Shown here: one piece after another, positions 1-6,724 of the stretch
How positions within the stretch are numbered: position 1 is the stretch's first letter
How the letters are laid out: every line of letters starts with the position of its first letter
DNA from: Thalassotalea sp. HSM 43
GTDB lineage: Bacteria > Pseudomonadota > Gammaproteobacteria > Enterobacterales > Alteromonadaceae
Assembly: GCF_004752005.1 (NCBI RefSeq)
Contig: NZ_CP038493.1
Location: forward strand, 1,140,302-1,204,301
DNA: 64,000 nucleotides
Reading direction: 5' to 3'
Notes under the pieces: generated by a model
The model's database searches: none
Told to the model about the DNA's origin: nothing
Seen by the model: only the letters and a program-made list of their open reading frames with translations
Position numbers and translations under genes: made by a program

Positions 1-858
1 ACGAAACGCCTTACCCGAACGACGTACTTTGGCAATTTTAGTCGCCACCAATTTCAAAACTTGATCGCCAACATCATGACCATAGGTGTCATTAAACTTC
101 TTAAAGTGATCGATATCTAACATAGCCACCACGTAAGTATTGCCAAGGGTAGAGGCATATTGATTGAGCGCTCTGCGAGACGGTAAGCCAGTTAGCTCAT
201 CACGGTAGGCTAAGAAATACGAATTGACGATAACAACCAATAGATAATAACAGCACAGAATCGCCATGGTAATTGGCCAGTTAATAACAACCAGTTCAAA
301 TTGGGCAATGCACCATATTAAATAAGTCGCCAGGACGGCCGTTTGCGACAATGATGGCTGAGCCATATTGCGCCATAACACCACACAACCAACGATAAGA
401 GATGGTAGATAGACACTGCTCACATCACCGGATAATTGCGGCCAAATCAACTGCAGCTTTGCACTGGCGAATAGCCACAAGTAAGCGGCAGCTAAAGTCG
501 CGATAAGTAACAGCACTTGTTTTATTGCATGCCCGCTAAATACACCACGTTCGGTGATCATCGATAACCATGCCAAACTTGCTAATCCATATAAATACAA
601 TTGCGGCTCAGAGATCACCAACTCAGCTTCTGGTAAATAATAATAGGCAGAGACAATGATGGTTAAAAAGCTAATTCGAGCTTGTTTGAAATAGGCCGGA
701 AGCAAAAGAGAGATAGCGAATAGAACAGGCAATGAATATTGCACGGAATCGACCGGTATTGACCAGCGCGCAGCAGAATAGTCCAGGCCAATATGAGCCA
801 AGATAATAAATGCGACACCCAAGATGAAAGCTTTGCTGGTTTGCAAAAAATCAGTCAC
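1..858 (-). CDS. Membrane diguanylate cyclase (GGDEF), 3' part outside the window
   Basis: The gene runs off the left edge; 286 codons are visible on the minus strand. I place the start at GTG 858, with a GGGAAGG ribosome-binding site just upstream. The first ~190 residues are strongly hydrophobic, about six membrane helices. Then comes the start of a GGDEF domain: DELTGLPSRRAL followed by LDIDHFKKFND and YGHDVGD, which are the family's metal/substrate-binding blocks. The GGDEF signature itself lies beyond the window, so catalytic competence cannot be judged. The family makes cyclic di-GMP from two GTP at the inner membrane, usually under control of the N-terminal sensor. The N-terminal sensor is not a type I can name. 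It reads away from the tRNA gene and is probably a single-gene unit. Confidence 0.85.
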   Translation of the reverse strand, partial: MTDFLQTSKAFILGVAFIILAHIGLDYSAARWSIPVDSVQYSLPVLFAISLLLPAYFKQARISFLTIIVSAYYYLPEAELVISEPQLYLYGLASLAWLSMITERGVFSGHAIKQVLLLIATLAAAYLWLFASAKLQLIWPQLSGDVSSVYLPSLIVGCVVLWRNMAQPSLSQTAVLATYLIWCIAQFELVVINWPITMAILCCYYLLVVIVNSYFLAYRDELTGLPSRRALNQYASTLGNTYVVAMLDIDHFKKFNDTYGHDVGDQVLKLVATKIAKVRRSGKAFR

Positions 859-1081
859 CGACCTTCCCTTTGTTATTAGAATCTGTATATATCGCGAGCT
901 TCTATATAGTAGCAAGTTTTGCGGCGATGTTAATGATTAAATTAGAAGATATTCGCCAATAGGCCTGTAAGATTAGTCTGAAATGGGTAAATTTAGCCGG
1001 CTATCAGTTAACAAAACACTAACGAAAGCGTATATAAATTAGGCAACCGAACCAAAAGCGGGAGATTTTTTTTGGCAAGTG

Positions 1082-1110
1082 GTGACATCCTAAAAAAAAG
1101 CCCTTATACT
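1082..1110 (+). promoter_or_regulatory. Sigma-70 promoter of tRNA-Ile2
   Basis: A -35 box GTGACA (1082-1087) and a -10 box TATACT (1105-1110) are separated by exactly 17 bp, followed by a GC-containing discriminator. The start of transcription would be about 40 bp before the tRNA. The match and position are typical of a strong stable-RNA promoter. Confidence 0.7.
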
Positions 1111-1154
1111 TGCCAGCGTTTTTGGTTATTATCTAAATCAAAGCATTTCCTAAT

Positions 1155-1231
1155 GGCCCCTTAGCTCAGTTGGTTAGAGCACCCGACTCATAATCGGTAG
1201 GTCCCCTGTTCAAGTCAGGGAGGGGCCACCA
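1155..1231 (+). tRNA. tRNA-Ile (anticodon CAT, lysidine-modified Ile2 type)
   Basis: This is a 77-nt cloverleaf with encoded CCA. The acceptor arms are GGCCCCT and AGGGGCC, the D arm contains TTAGCTCAGTTGG, the anticodon loop is CTCATAA, and the T loop is TTCAAGT. The acceptor stem and D arm closely match, from memory, E. coli ileX/ileY, whose CAT anticodon is converted by TilS to read AUA. It is therefore isoleucine rather than methionine tRNA. Its 3' end is the attachment site of the neighbouring integrative element and remains intact. Confidence 0.92.
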
Positions 1232-1234
1232 TTT
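1211..1234 (+). repeat. Left attachment site (tRNA 3' end)
   Basis: CAAGTCAGGGAGGG is the T-arm and acceptor 3' part of the tRNA, followed by GCCACCATTT. It is the full-length copy of the att core; the other copy is at 6622-6644. Confidence 0.75.
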
Positions 1235-1242
1235 AGATAATT

Positions 1243-1268
1243 AAAGACGCATTAGAGCGTCTTTTTTT
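1243..1268 (+). terminator. Rho-independent terminator after the tRNA
   Basis: The stem AAAGACGC/GCGTCTTT has a 6-nt loop and is followed by a T run. It would end the tRNA transcript and insulate the integrase gene. The same stem sequence recurs in the terminator at 10945-10970. Confidence 0.85.
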
Positions 1269-1355
1269 ATGCCTAAAAATCAACGATTTAACCTGTCATC
1301 TGCTAGTTTTACGGTTATTAACGATTAATAATAACTTGTAAAAGCCACCATTTTT

Positions 1356-1378
1356 AGTAACACTCTTAGTAACACCAA
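1356..1378 (+). repeat. Left arm-type repeat pair (putative integrase arm sites)
   Basis: Two direct copies of AGTAACAC, 12 bp apart, sit between the att core and the integrase start. The 23-bp block matches 6547-6569 at 21 of 23 positions. Short direct repeats inside both ends of an element are typical of tyrosine-integrase arm-binding sites. The function is inferred. Confidence 0.65.
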
Positions 1379-1396
1379 CCTAATTAAACGGAATTT

Positions 1397-1405
1397 AGTG
1401 TTACT
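1397..1405 (-). promoter_or_regulatory. Inverted copy of the arm repeat abutting the integrase start
   Basis: AGTGTTACT is the reverse complement of the arm motif AGTAACACT and ends one base before the integrase ATG. Binding here by integrase or another element protein could block int translation or transcription. This is inference from position. Confidence 0.45.
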
Positions 1406-2644
1406 ATGGCGCGAATAACTACCCCATTAACCAATACAGAAGTTAAACAAGCAAAGCCTAAAGATAAGGAATACAACCTTGTTGATGGTGACGGGCTAAT
1501 GTTACGAGTAAAACCTAATGGCTCTAAGCTATGGCTATTTAACTATTATCGACCGTATACAAAAAAACGAGCAAATATTGGTTTTGGTAAATATCCCGAA
1601 GTAACACTGGCGCAAGCTCGAAGCAAAAGAAAAGATGCTAGAACATTATTAGCTGAAAATGTCGACCCGAAAGCTCACCGCACAGAACAAGAGCAGCAAA
1701 ATAAAGAAGCTATAGAAAATACTTTTGGTGTTGTTGCTCAAAAATGGTTTGAATTAAAGCTTACGCAAGTTAAAGAGGAAACAGCTAACCATGCTTGGCG
1801 CGGATTAGAACGTCATGTTTTACCTACGCTAAGCAATGTACCACTAGATACAATCAAACCTAAGACGGTTATTACCCTACTCACTCCTATTGCCAACAAA
1901 GGCAGTTTAGAAACTGTTAAACGCCTATGTCGTAACATTAACGAAGTAATGCGACTTGGTGTTGCTCAGGGCATTATTGAGGTTAATTACTTAGCTGATG
2001 TCACAAAACTATTCCCTGCGGCTAAGAAAACTAATATGGCGACCATCAAGCCAGAACGTTTACCAGAGCTACTGTCAGCAATTAGAGAGTCAACCATATT
2101 GCGAACAACACGTTGTTTAGTTCTATGGCAACTTCATACAATGACAAGACCAATTGAAGCAGCTACAGCACGTTGGGAGGACATAGACCTAGAAAACAAA
2201 GTTTGGGTTATTCCTGCCGATCGCATGAAAATGAAAAAGCCTCATACCATCCCGTTAACAGAGCAAACTTTAGAACTGTTAAATACAATTCGCTCAATGT
2301 CTGACGGCAAAGAATACCTATTTACTAATCATCGAGATCCAACAAGACACGCTAATAGCCAAAGTGTAAACATGGCTTTAAAGCGTATGGGATTCGCTGG
2401 CGAATTAGTTTCACATGGCTTACGAGCATTAGCTAGCACAACGCTAAATGAACAAGGTTTTGATCCTGATGTTATAGAAGCAGCACTAGCTCACGTAGAT
2501 AAAAACGAAGTAAGGCGAGCTTATAACCGAGCAGAATATTTAGAGCGCAGACGTAAATTAATGTATTGGTGGTCTGATCATATTGAACAAGCTCAGACAG
2601 GACAATTTAATAAATCTAATAAGGGCTTAAAGGCCATAAGTTAA
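1406..2644 (+). CDS. int: P4-type tyrosine integrase
   Basis: At 412 aa it has the normal length for the P4/CP4 family of tRNA-targeting integrases. The N-terminal arm-binding domain (about 1-95; DUF4102-like) contains DGDGLMLRV and FGKYPEVTLAQAR. A SAM-like core-binding domain (about 105-200) and the catalytic domain (about 215-390) follow. Visible catalytic residues are R248 (TMTRP), H337 and R340 (HGLR), H363 (LAH) and the nucleophile Y373 (RAYNR), so it looks intact. It would integrate and excise the element at the tRNA-Ile2 3' end. It reads away from the tRNA, separated by a terminator, with arm-type repeats directly upstream of its ATG. Confidence 0.95.
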   Translation: MARITTPLTNTEVKQAKPKDKEYNLVDGDGLMLRVKPNGSKLWLFNYYRPYTKKRANIGFGKYPEVTLAQARSKRKDARTLLAENVDPKAHRTEQEQQNKEAIENTFGVVAQKWFELKLTQVKEETANHAWRGLERHVLPTLSNVPLDTIKPKTVITLLTPIANKGSLETVKRLCRNINEVMRLGVAQGIIEVNYLADVTKLFPAAKKTNMATIKPERLPELLSAIRESTILRTTRCLVLWQLHTMTRPIEAATARWEDIDLENKVWVIPADRMKMKKPHTIPLTEQTLELLNTIRSMSDGKEYLFTNHRDPTRHANSQSVNMALKRMGFAGELVSHGLRALASTTLNEQGFDPDVIEAALAHVDKNEVRRAYNRAEYLERRRKLMYWWSDHIEQAQTGQFNKSNKGLKAIS

Positions 2645-2687
2645 ATTTATTGGGATAGCTTAAAACTGATCATTTTAAGTGAAAGGT

Positions 2688-2726
2688 ACTACCTCAGTAC
2701 TTTCCCAGTTAATTTATTGAGGTAGT
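2688..2726. promoter_or_regulatory. Perfect 9-bp inverted repeat upstream of the 272-aa gene
   Basis: ACTACCTCA (2688-2696) and TGAGGTAGT (2718-2726) form a perfect inverted repeat with a 21-nt spacer, ending 16 bp before the next ATG. It could be an operator or an RNA hairpin near the ribosome-binding site. There is no T run, so it is not an obvious terminator. Confidence 0.4.
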
Positions 2727-2742
2727 GAAATGAGGAACTCAC

Positions 2743-3561
2743 ATGATTAACAAATTTAAAAGGGGCTTAACTGCCGAAGAAGCGTCTTTAGTAGCAACTG
2801 GTTTGGATAGGTTTGATTCTTTAGTCGATGCCAGTAGAACACTTCAAGTGGAAGAAGATTCTGTAAGATATGCTGAAGCAGAATTAACTAACCCTTACAA
2901 TGATGAAGGCATTTCATCAATGAGTTGGGATGATATAAATACCCACGATGAAGATTACAAAAAACTAGCTGAGGCCGAACTGATAAGAGAAGCATTACTA
3001 GATGAAGTTAGTATTGCTTGTGAGTGGCACGACTATTTATCAGGTGAAGTTGAGTTATACATTCATGAGTGTATAACTCAACCACACAATGAAACGACTT
3101 TAGAAGTATTTCAGATACGCCGTATGGCACCTGATGATGAATATTCATTTTGCCCAATACCAGCACAAACAACTATAAAAAAAGTTAGCTTGGCGAAATG
3201 GTTTTATAATAACCTGCCTGATAAAGCTAATTTTTTTGATCCTACCGAAAGTTATAAAACTGTTGATACTGGATATTCAATAGCTAATATAAATGAAAAA
3301 GAAACTTCAAATGCTGTTACCCCTACAACCATTCAACAATTAACCTTTTCAGAAAAGATTATACAAACTAATACGTGGCAAGATTTATACAAACAAACTG
3401 AAAAGGCTATTGATGAATTTCCTGTTTGGCAACAGCAACAACGTAAGCCAAATAACATCCCTATGGGTCATATTGATGATTGGCTAACAAACACTTTAAA
3501 AGTCACAAAAAGAGAATCCGAAACAATCAAAAAAACATTGATAGAAATATTTAACCTTTAA
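2743..3561 (+). CDS. Unknown element protein, 272 aa
   Basis: I do not recognise this family. The protein is soluble and acidic, with no signal peptide or membrane segment. The N-terminal third (about 30-90) is Glu/Asp-rich and probably helical. The middle contains a stretch rich in Cys, His and Trp (around 95-165). The C-terminal 60 residues are rich in Gln, Lys and Thr and end with a helical segment. The Met at 2743 follows AGGAACTC, an acceptable ribosome-binding site. Position directly after the integrase and before the AlpA-like gene suggests an early or regulatory element function, but nothing in the sequence identifies one. Confidence 0.7.
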   Translation: MINKFKRGLTAEEASLVATGLDRFDSLVDASRTLQVEEDSVRYAEAELTNPYNDEGISSMSWDDINTHDEDYKKLAEAELIREALLDEVSIACEWHDYLSGEVELYIHECITQPHNETTLEVFQIRRMAPDDEYSFCPIPAQTTIKKVSLAKWFYNNLPDKANFFDPTESYKTVDTGYSIANINEKETSNAVTPTTIQQLTFSEKIIQTNTWQDLYKQTEKAIDEFPVWQQQQRKPNNIPMGHIDDWLTNTLKVTKRESETIKKTLIEIFNL

Positions 3562-3578
3562 TATCAAAAACTTATATA

Positions 3579-3614
3579 TGACAAACCTTTCATCATAAGA
3601 CAAAGGTTTTGTCA
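3579..3614. promoter_or_regulatory. Imperfect inverted repeat before the AlpA-like gene
   Basis: TGACAAACCTTT (3579-3590) faces AAAGGTTTTGTCA (3602-3614), pairing over 12 bp with one extra base in the right arm. It lies in the 113-bp gap between the 272-aa gene and the AlpA-like gene. Either a weak terminator or an operator for the AlpA-like protein is possible. Confidence 0.4.
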
Positions 3615-3674
3615 TAAATTCATTTAAGTAGCATTAAACCTGAATCGTTTAACAACAGACTAAGGTAACTAAAC

Positions 3675-3926
3675 ATGACTACTAAAAAGTTTTATGAATT
3701 AATCCGCAGACCTGAAGTATTAACTTTAACTGCTCGCTCAAAATCCGCATTACAATTAGATGAAAAAGCTAAACTGTTTTGTCCTCCAATTTCGATCGGC
3801 TGTCGAGCTGTCGCATATATAAAAAGCGAAGTAGAAGCCGTCATACAGGCCCGTATTGAGGGTCAAACTCCAGATCAAATCAAACAGCTTGTTTCAGAGC
3901 TAATCAAAAAACGAAAAGCAGCCTAG
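3675..3926 (+). CDS. AlpA-like excisionase/transcriptional regulator
   Basis: This 83-aa protein has the AlpA layout: an N-terminal helix-turn-helix with RRPEVLTLTARSKSAL, then PPISIGCRAVAYIKSEVEAVI, equivalent to the family's FP-P-ISIG-RAV-W-SEVE block. A basic helical tail (IKKRKAA) follows. AlpA proteins of P4-like elements activate integrase or act as recombination directionality factors. TAAGGT 8 bp upstream of the ATG supports the start. The tail is longer than in many AlpA proteins. It is followed after 9 bp by the 144-aa gene, so the two are probably co-transcribed. The imperfect inverted repeat upstream could be its own operator. Confidence 0.8.
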   Translation: MTTKKFYELIRRPEVLTLTARSKSALQLDEKAKLFCPPISIGCRAVAYIKSEVEAVIQARIEGQTPDQIKQLVSELIKKRKAA

Positions 3927-3935
3927 GGGGGAATT

Positions 3936-4370
3936 ATGGATAATTTATTATTTACCGCCCCTGTCGGTTCATTACCAGAAGCAAATAGCACAGCTTATGA
4001 ATTACTTTCAATTCTATCAGATGGTAATAAACACGCTAGAGATCACTTATGTAATGAGCTTGGTGGAGGCTTTAGAGCATACCTACAACAACTTACTGGA
4101 GAATATTATCAACACTGGCTTATACATTCTGAGCAAGGCGAATATAACGGTAAAAAACAGGCCTTCTATTGGCTTGATGAAAATCACTTTTCTTGTGATT
4201 GGGAGCAAGATAAAGATGCTCGTACTATTGCCAGAAAACAATATAAAGACCGTTCATATTATGGCAGTAAAAATGCCGTAAAACGCCTACAACAAGCTGA
4301 GCAAGAAAAAGCCGAAGCTGATAGGGAATATGAACAACGAATAGAAAGTAAGAAGCCTACTGAGGATTAA
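3936..4370 (+). CDS. Unknown element protein with winged-helix-like N-terminus, 144 aa
   Basis: The strong Shine-Dalgarno AGGGGGG sits 5 bp upstream of the ATG. Residues about 20-80 (STAYELLSILSDG, then HARDHLCNELGG, then KKQAFYWL) read like a small winged-helix DNA-binding fold, judged by helix pattern and a terminal beta hairpin only. Residues about 85-144 are a highly charged Lys/Glu/Arg helix, possibly a coiled coil. It forms a two-gene unit with the AlpA-like gene and precedes the non-coding block before the replication-type gene. A role in replication control or excision is a guess from context. Confidence 0.65.
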   Translation: MDNLLFTAPVGSLPEANSTAYELLSILSDGNKHARDHLCNELGGGFRAYLQQLTGEYYQHWLIHSEQGEYNGKKQAFYWLDENHFSCDWEQDKDARTIARKQYKDRSYYGSKNAVKRLQQAEQEKAEADREYEQRIESKKPTED

Positions 4371-4382
4371 CAAAGTAGGCTT
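4353..4382 (+). terminator. Hairpin overlapping the stop of the 144-aa gene
   Basis: AAGCCTAC (4353-4360) and GTAGGCTT (4375-4382) form an 8-bp stem spanning the TAA, followed by TCATT. It may be a weak terminator; the T run is short. Confidence 0.45.
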
Positions 4383-4663
4383 TCATTAAAACTGGCTAGT
4401 GGATGAAGTTTGACGGCTAAACCACTAGCCAATAACAATAGTATAACTGAGAAATAAAGTCAGCGATCACTTACCCTATGCGACCCACTAATATTAGGTT
4501 GTTCTTTGTTAACTGCTATTTGTAGGTTTTTTACCCCTATATTTTTAGCGTTTTGTTAACAAGGCAATATAGGCACTAGCAATAGACAGGTAAGTAACAA
4601 CTAACTTTTAACTAGGTAATTAATAATATCCTTTTATGCTTTCTTAGTTCTTTAGAGTATCTA
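4383..4663. other. Non-coding block with inverted repeats before the Rep-like gene; possible origin
   Basis: There is no plausible gene in these ~280 bp. It contains a perfect 10-bp inverted repeat TGGCTAGTGG/CCACTAGCCA (4393-4402 and 4422-4431), two GTTAAC palindromes, and an AT-rich stretch framed by CCTATATT and AATATAGG. Inverted repeats in AT-rich DNA immediately before a Gp2-type replication gene resemble a replication origin or its control region. This is an inference from position and structure. Confidence 0.4.
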
Positions 4664-5233
4664 ATGCCGTATATAACCAAAGACAAAGCTATAACTGTGA
4701 ACGGTAAAACTTGGTGGGTAAATTCGACTGGCAGCGGCCTTATTATTCATGCGATTAAAGCGATGATTAACCAAGTCGATTCAATGCTAAATTATCACAG
4801 TAAAGTTCATGTGATACGCTTTGATTTAAGGATGTATAGCTTCACCGATGATAATAAGATAATGACTGTTTTTAATCGTAGATTATTTAAATGGTTAAAG
4901 CGTAAATATAAACTAAATAGAATTGGCTTTATTTGGTGTAGAGAATTAGAAACAGCTAAACAACAGCATTACCACTACGCACTTATTATTGATGGTCATA
5001 AAGTACGGCACCCTATTGAAATACTTAATAAAGTTAAAGATATTTGGGAACAACACTTAGACGGCTCAGAATTCACCCCCAAGAATTGCTATTACAATGT
5101 AAAACGTAACGATTATGACTCTATCCAAAGTGCCGTGTGGCGTATATCCTACCTAGCTAAAGCTCGTGGTAAAGGCTATAAGCCTAATCAAACAAAAAAC
5201 TATGGCACAAGTAGGGTTAAGTGGGTAGAGTAA
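4664..5233 (+). CDS. Inovirus Gp2/YagK-YfjJ-type protein, candidate replication initiator
   Basis: At 189 aa it matches the size and pattern of the inovirus Gp2 (YagK/YfjJ C-terminal domain) family. There is an N-terminal region with VHVIRFDLRMYSF and a central HYHYALIIDG at 102-111, the His-rich strand that resembles the HUH metal site of rolling-circle initiators. Near the C-terminus is YLAK-RGKGYKP (163 onward), typical of this family. The family is found in filamentous phages and small integrative elements, where it is presumed to start replication. The ribosome-binding site is poor. The repeat-rich non-coding block immediately upstream is a natural candidate origin. Family call is good; function is inferred. 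Confidence 0.75.
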   Translation: MPYITKDKAITVNGKTWWVNSTGSGLIIHAIKAMINQVDSMLNYHSKVHVIRFDLRMYSFTDDNKIMTVFNRRLFKWLKRKYKLNRIGFIWCRELETAKQQHYHYALIIDGHKVRHPIEILNKVKDIWEQHLDGSEFTPKNCYYNVKRNDYDSIQSAVWRISYLAKARGKGYKPNQTKNYGTSRVKWVE

Positions 5234-5274
5234 CTTAATTAGAGTAGATAAATTTTATAGGTTATAGCCGCATT

Positions 5275-5904
5275 ATGAATAGAAGATTATATTTGGTTTC
5301 TTTATGGTTTTTAGCACTTCCTTGTACTGCTTATCAAGATAATTATTTGGAAGATATTGCTAATAAATGGGAGTGTTCTTTTCCTGTAAACCCTAGTGGA
5401 AAAGAGCCGACGGGTAACTTTTATTCATGTAGGGACGATGGTTGTAATGGGGAAATTTATAAATTTTATCAAAGTCCAGATAGTTATTTAGCAATAAAAA
5501 ATTTTGTTATCGACTTCAAGGCTAACTCAGTGTCTTTCGAGCAAGCTATGATTACAACGCTACATTATAAAGATAAAAGTATGCCAAATGAGGCATTCAG
5601 AAAAACAAAATTTGAACTAATGCCGCTTACTCACATTAAGTTACATGAATATGATGGCAATGGAGATGATCATATTGTTGTGCCATTCATTAGTTACGAA
5701 GACCCTATGACAGGTAGTCCTTTTGAAGCAATAAAACCAAAACCGAATGACCATTATCTATCGCAGGGTTATTCATACAATACTCTTACACTCTTTGATG
5801 GTGGCATCAAAATTTTATGGCAATCCTCGACACCTTTTAATTACAAAGAAAGAGGGCTTTACACTAAAACTGCTTTTGGCTCTTGCCGTCCACTGGTTAA
5901 TTAG
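5275..5904 (+). CDS. Unknown secreted protein, 209 aa, element cargo
   Basis: The protein begins with a clear signal peptide (MNRRLYLVSLWFLALPCTAYQ, cleavage near residue 19-20). The mature part has Cys residues at a spacing that could form disulfides (CSF, SCRDDGC, and GSCR near the end) and no other membrane segment. It contains EYDGNGDD, an acidic turn that could bind calcium. I recognise no family. It sits between the replication-type gene and the zinc-ribbon gene, 41 bp after the former. An exported protein on such a small element is unusual and may serve host interaction or superinfection control, but that is speculation. Confidence 0.65.
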   Translation: MNRRLYLVSLWFLALPCTAYQDNYLEDIANKWECSFPVNPSGKEPTGNFYSCRDDGCNGEIYKFYQSPDSYLAIKNFVIDFKANSVSFEQAMITTLHYKDKSMPNEAFRKTKFELMPLTHIKLHEYDGNGDDHIVVPFISYEDPMTGSPFEAIKPKPNDHYLSQGYSYNTLTLFDGGIKILWQSSTPFNYKERGLYTKTAFGSCRPLVN

Positions 5905-5939
5905 CGCCTGTTTTTCGGACTATATAAAAGGAATTGGCT

Positions 5940-6548
5940 ATGCCTAAAGGTCAGCATTACGGTAGGACACAAACACGAGCATATACAAGTGAATACCATA
6001 GTATAAAAGCCAATTTGTTTAAGTCTCTACTCACTAAGCCGCTTGGTAACTACTCAATAAGTTCTGGTTATCTTAGTCATGATCACAAAAAGCTATCTTT
6101 AGATGAAAATGACAATGGTATCCGCTATATAACTTTTAACATAAACAATAAGCCACATAAGATAACTTTGAAGCTCGATAATCGAAGCGCAAGCAATAAA
6201 CTATACATAACCTGCCCCTACTGCCAAAAACAACGCCAGAGTCTCTATGCGATCAAATACGCCTATGCTTGTCGTGAATGTATAGGTTTACATTACGCTT
6301 GCCAGAGTGAACGGTCACAAGAAAGACTTATGAGGCGTATTAGAAAGCTAAGAAAAGAACTATGGGGTTATGATTGGCCCGATGTAAATAATATGTTCGA
6401 GAATATTAATTACTGGCCTAAACCAAAGTATATGCGTTGGAATACGTTTATAGAGAGAAAGAATAAAATATCTTTATTGGAGCAGCAATATTGGCCTCAA
6501 GCAATTGAACAAATGAAAGCAACATTTGGTGGTGACATAAGGATATAG
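5940..6548 (+). CDS. Zinc-ribbon element protein, 202 aa
   Basis: I start at ATG 5940, 8 bp after AAAGGA. The central part holds a four-Cys zinc ribbon: C92-x2-C95 (CPYC) and C111-x2-C114 (CREC), followed by LHYACQSE and a strongly basic helix (RLMRRIRKLRKEL). The C-terminus is rich in aromatic residues. Similar zinc-ribbon proteins of unknown role occur in small integrative elements next to Gp2-like genes, to my knowledge; nucleic-acid binding is likely from the ribbon plus the basic helix. It is the last gene of the element: its TAG overlaps the first base pairs of the right arm-type repeat. Confidence 0.7.
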   Translation: MPKGQHYGRTQTRAYTSEYHSIKANLFKSLLTKPLGNYSISSGYLSHDHKKLSLDENDNGIRYITFNINNKPHKITLKLDNRSASNKLYITCPYCQKQRQSLYAIKYAYACRECIGLHYACQSERSQERLMRRIRKLRKELWGYDWPDVNNMFENINYWPKPKYMRWNTFIERKNKISLLEQQYWPQAIEQMKATFGGDIRI

Positions 6549-6569
6549 TAACACTGTAAGTAACACCAA
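6547..6569 (+). repeat. Right arm-type repeat pair (putative integrase arm sites)
   Basis: AGTAACACT and AGTAACACC occur in the same orientation and 12-bp spacing as at 1356-1378, with 21 of 23 positions identical. They lie 53 bp inside the right att core. Together the two blocks mark the ends of the element. Confidence 0.65.
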
Positions 6570-6621
6570 GAGCAACAACCCAACCAAAGACCTTAATTTA
6601 CAAGGCTCTCAAGATGCTATA

Positions 6622-6644
6622 CAAGTCAGGGAGGGTCATCATTT
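6622..6644 (+). repeat. Right attachment site
   Basis: CAAGTCAGGGAGGG (6622-6635) repeats the tRNA 3' segment exactly, then continues TCATCATTT against GCCACCATTT at the left. The divergence after the 14-bp core suggests that strand exchange occurs within the core, or that one copy has decayed. Confidence 0.7.
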
Positions 6645-6724
6645 CCCCATACAGTTTTTCGATTTACTGCAGGCCAGCTTAGTTATAAACTGCTGGATAT
6701 ATTTAGAATAATATTTATTCATTT

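Larger units (their letters stand above)
1211..6644. mobile_element. Integrative element in tRNA-Ile2 (about 5.4 kb)
   Basis: A tyrosine integrase gene starts 175 bp after the tRNA. The tRNA 3' segment CAAGTCAGGGAGGG (1211-1224) recurs at 6622-6635 and continues with partial similarity to 6644. Between them are integrase, an AlpA-like regulator, a Gp2/YagK-type replication protein candidate, a zinc-ribbon protein and three unknown genes, all on the plus strand. There are no capsid, packaging or conjugation genes, so it would need a helper or be a plasmid-like or satellite element. Near-identical 23-bp repeats inside both ends fit integrase arm sites. Boundaries are inferred from the repeats. 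Confidence 0.8.

Noticed and set aside
1155-1231. Calling the CAT tRNA a methionine tRNA
   Set aside because: The acceptor stem and D arm match the Ile2 (lysidine) tRNA of E. coli rather than elongator or initiator Met tRNA.
1344-1353. GCCACCATTT recurring 119 bp after the tRNA end, as a possible extra att core
   Set aside because: It covers only ten bases of the tRNA tail and lacks the CAAGTCAGGGAGGG core shared by the two att copies; chance or remnant is as likely.
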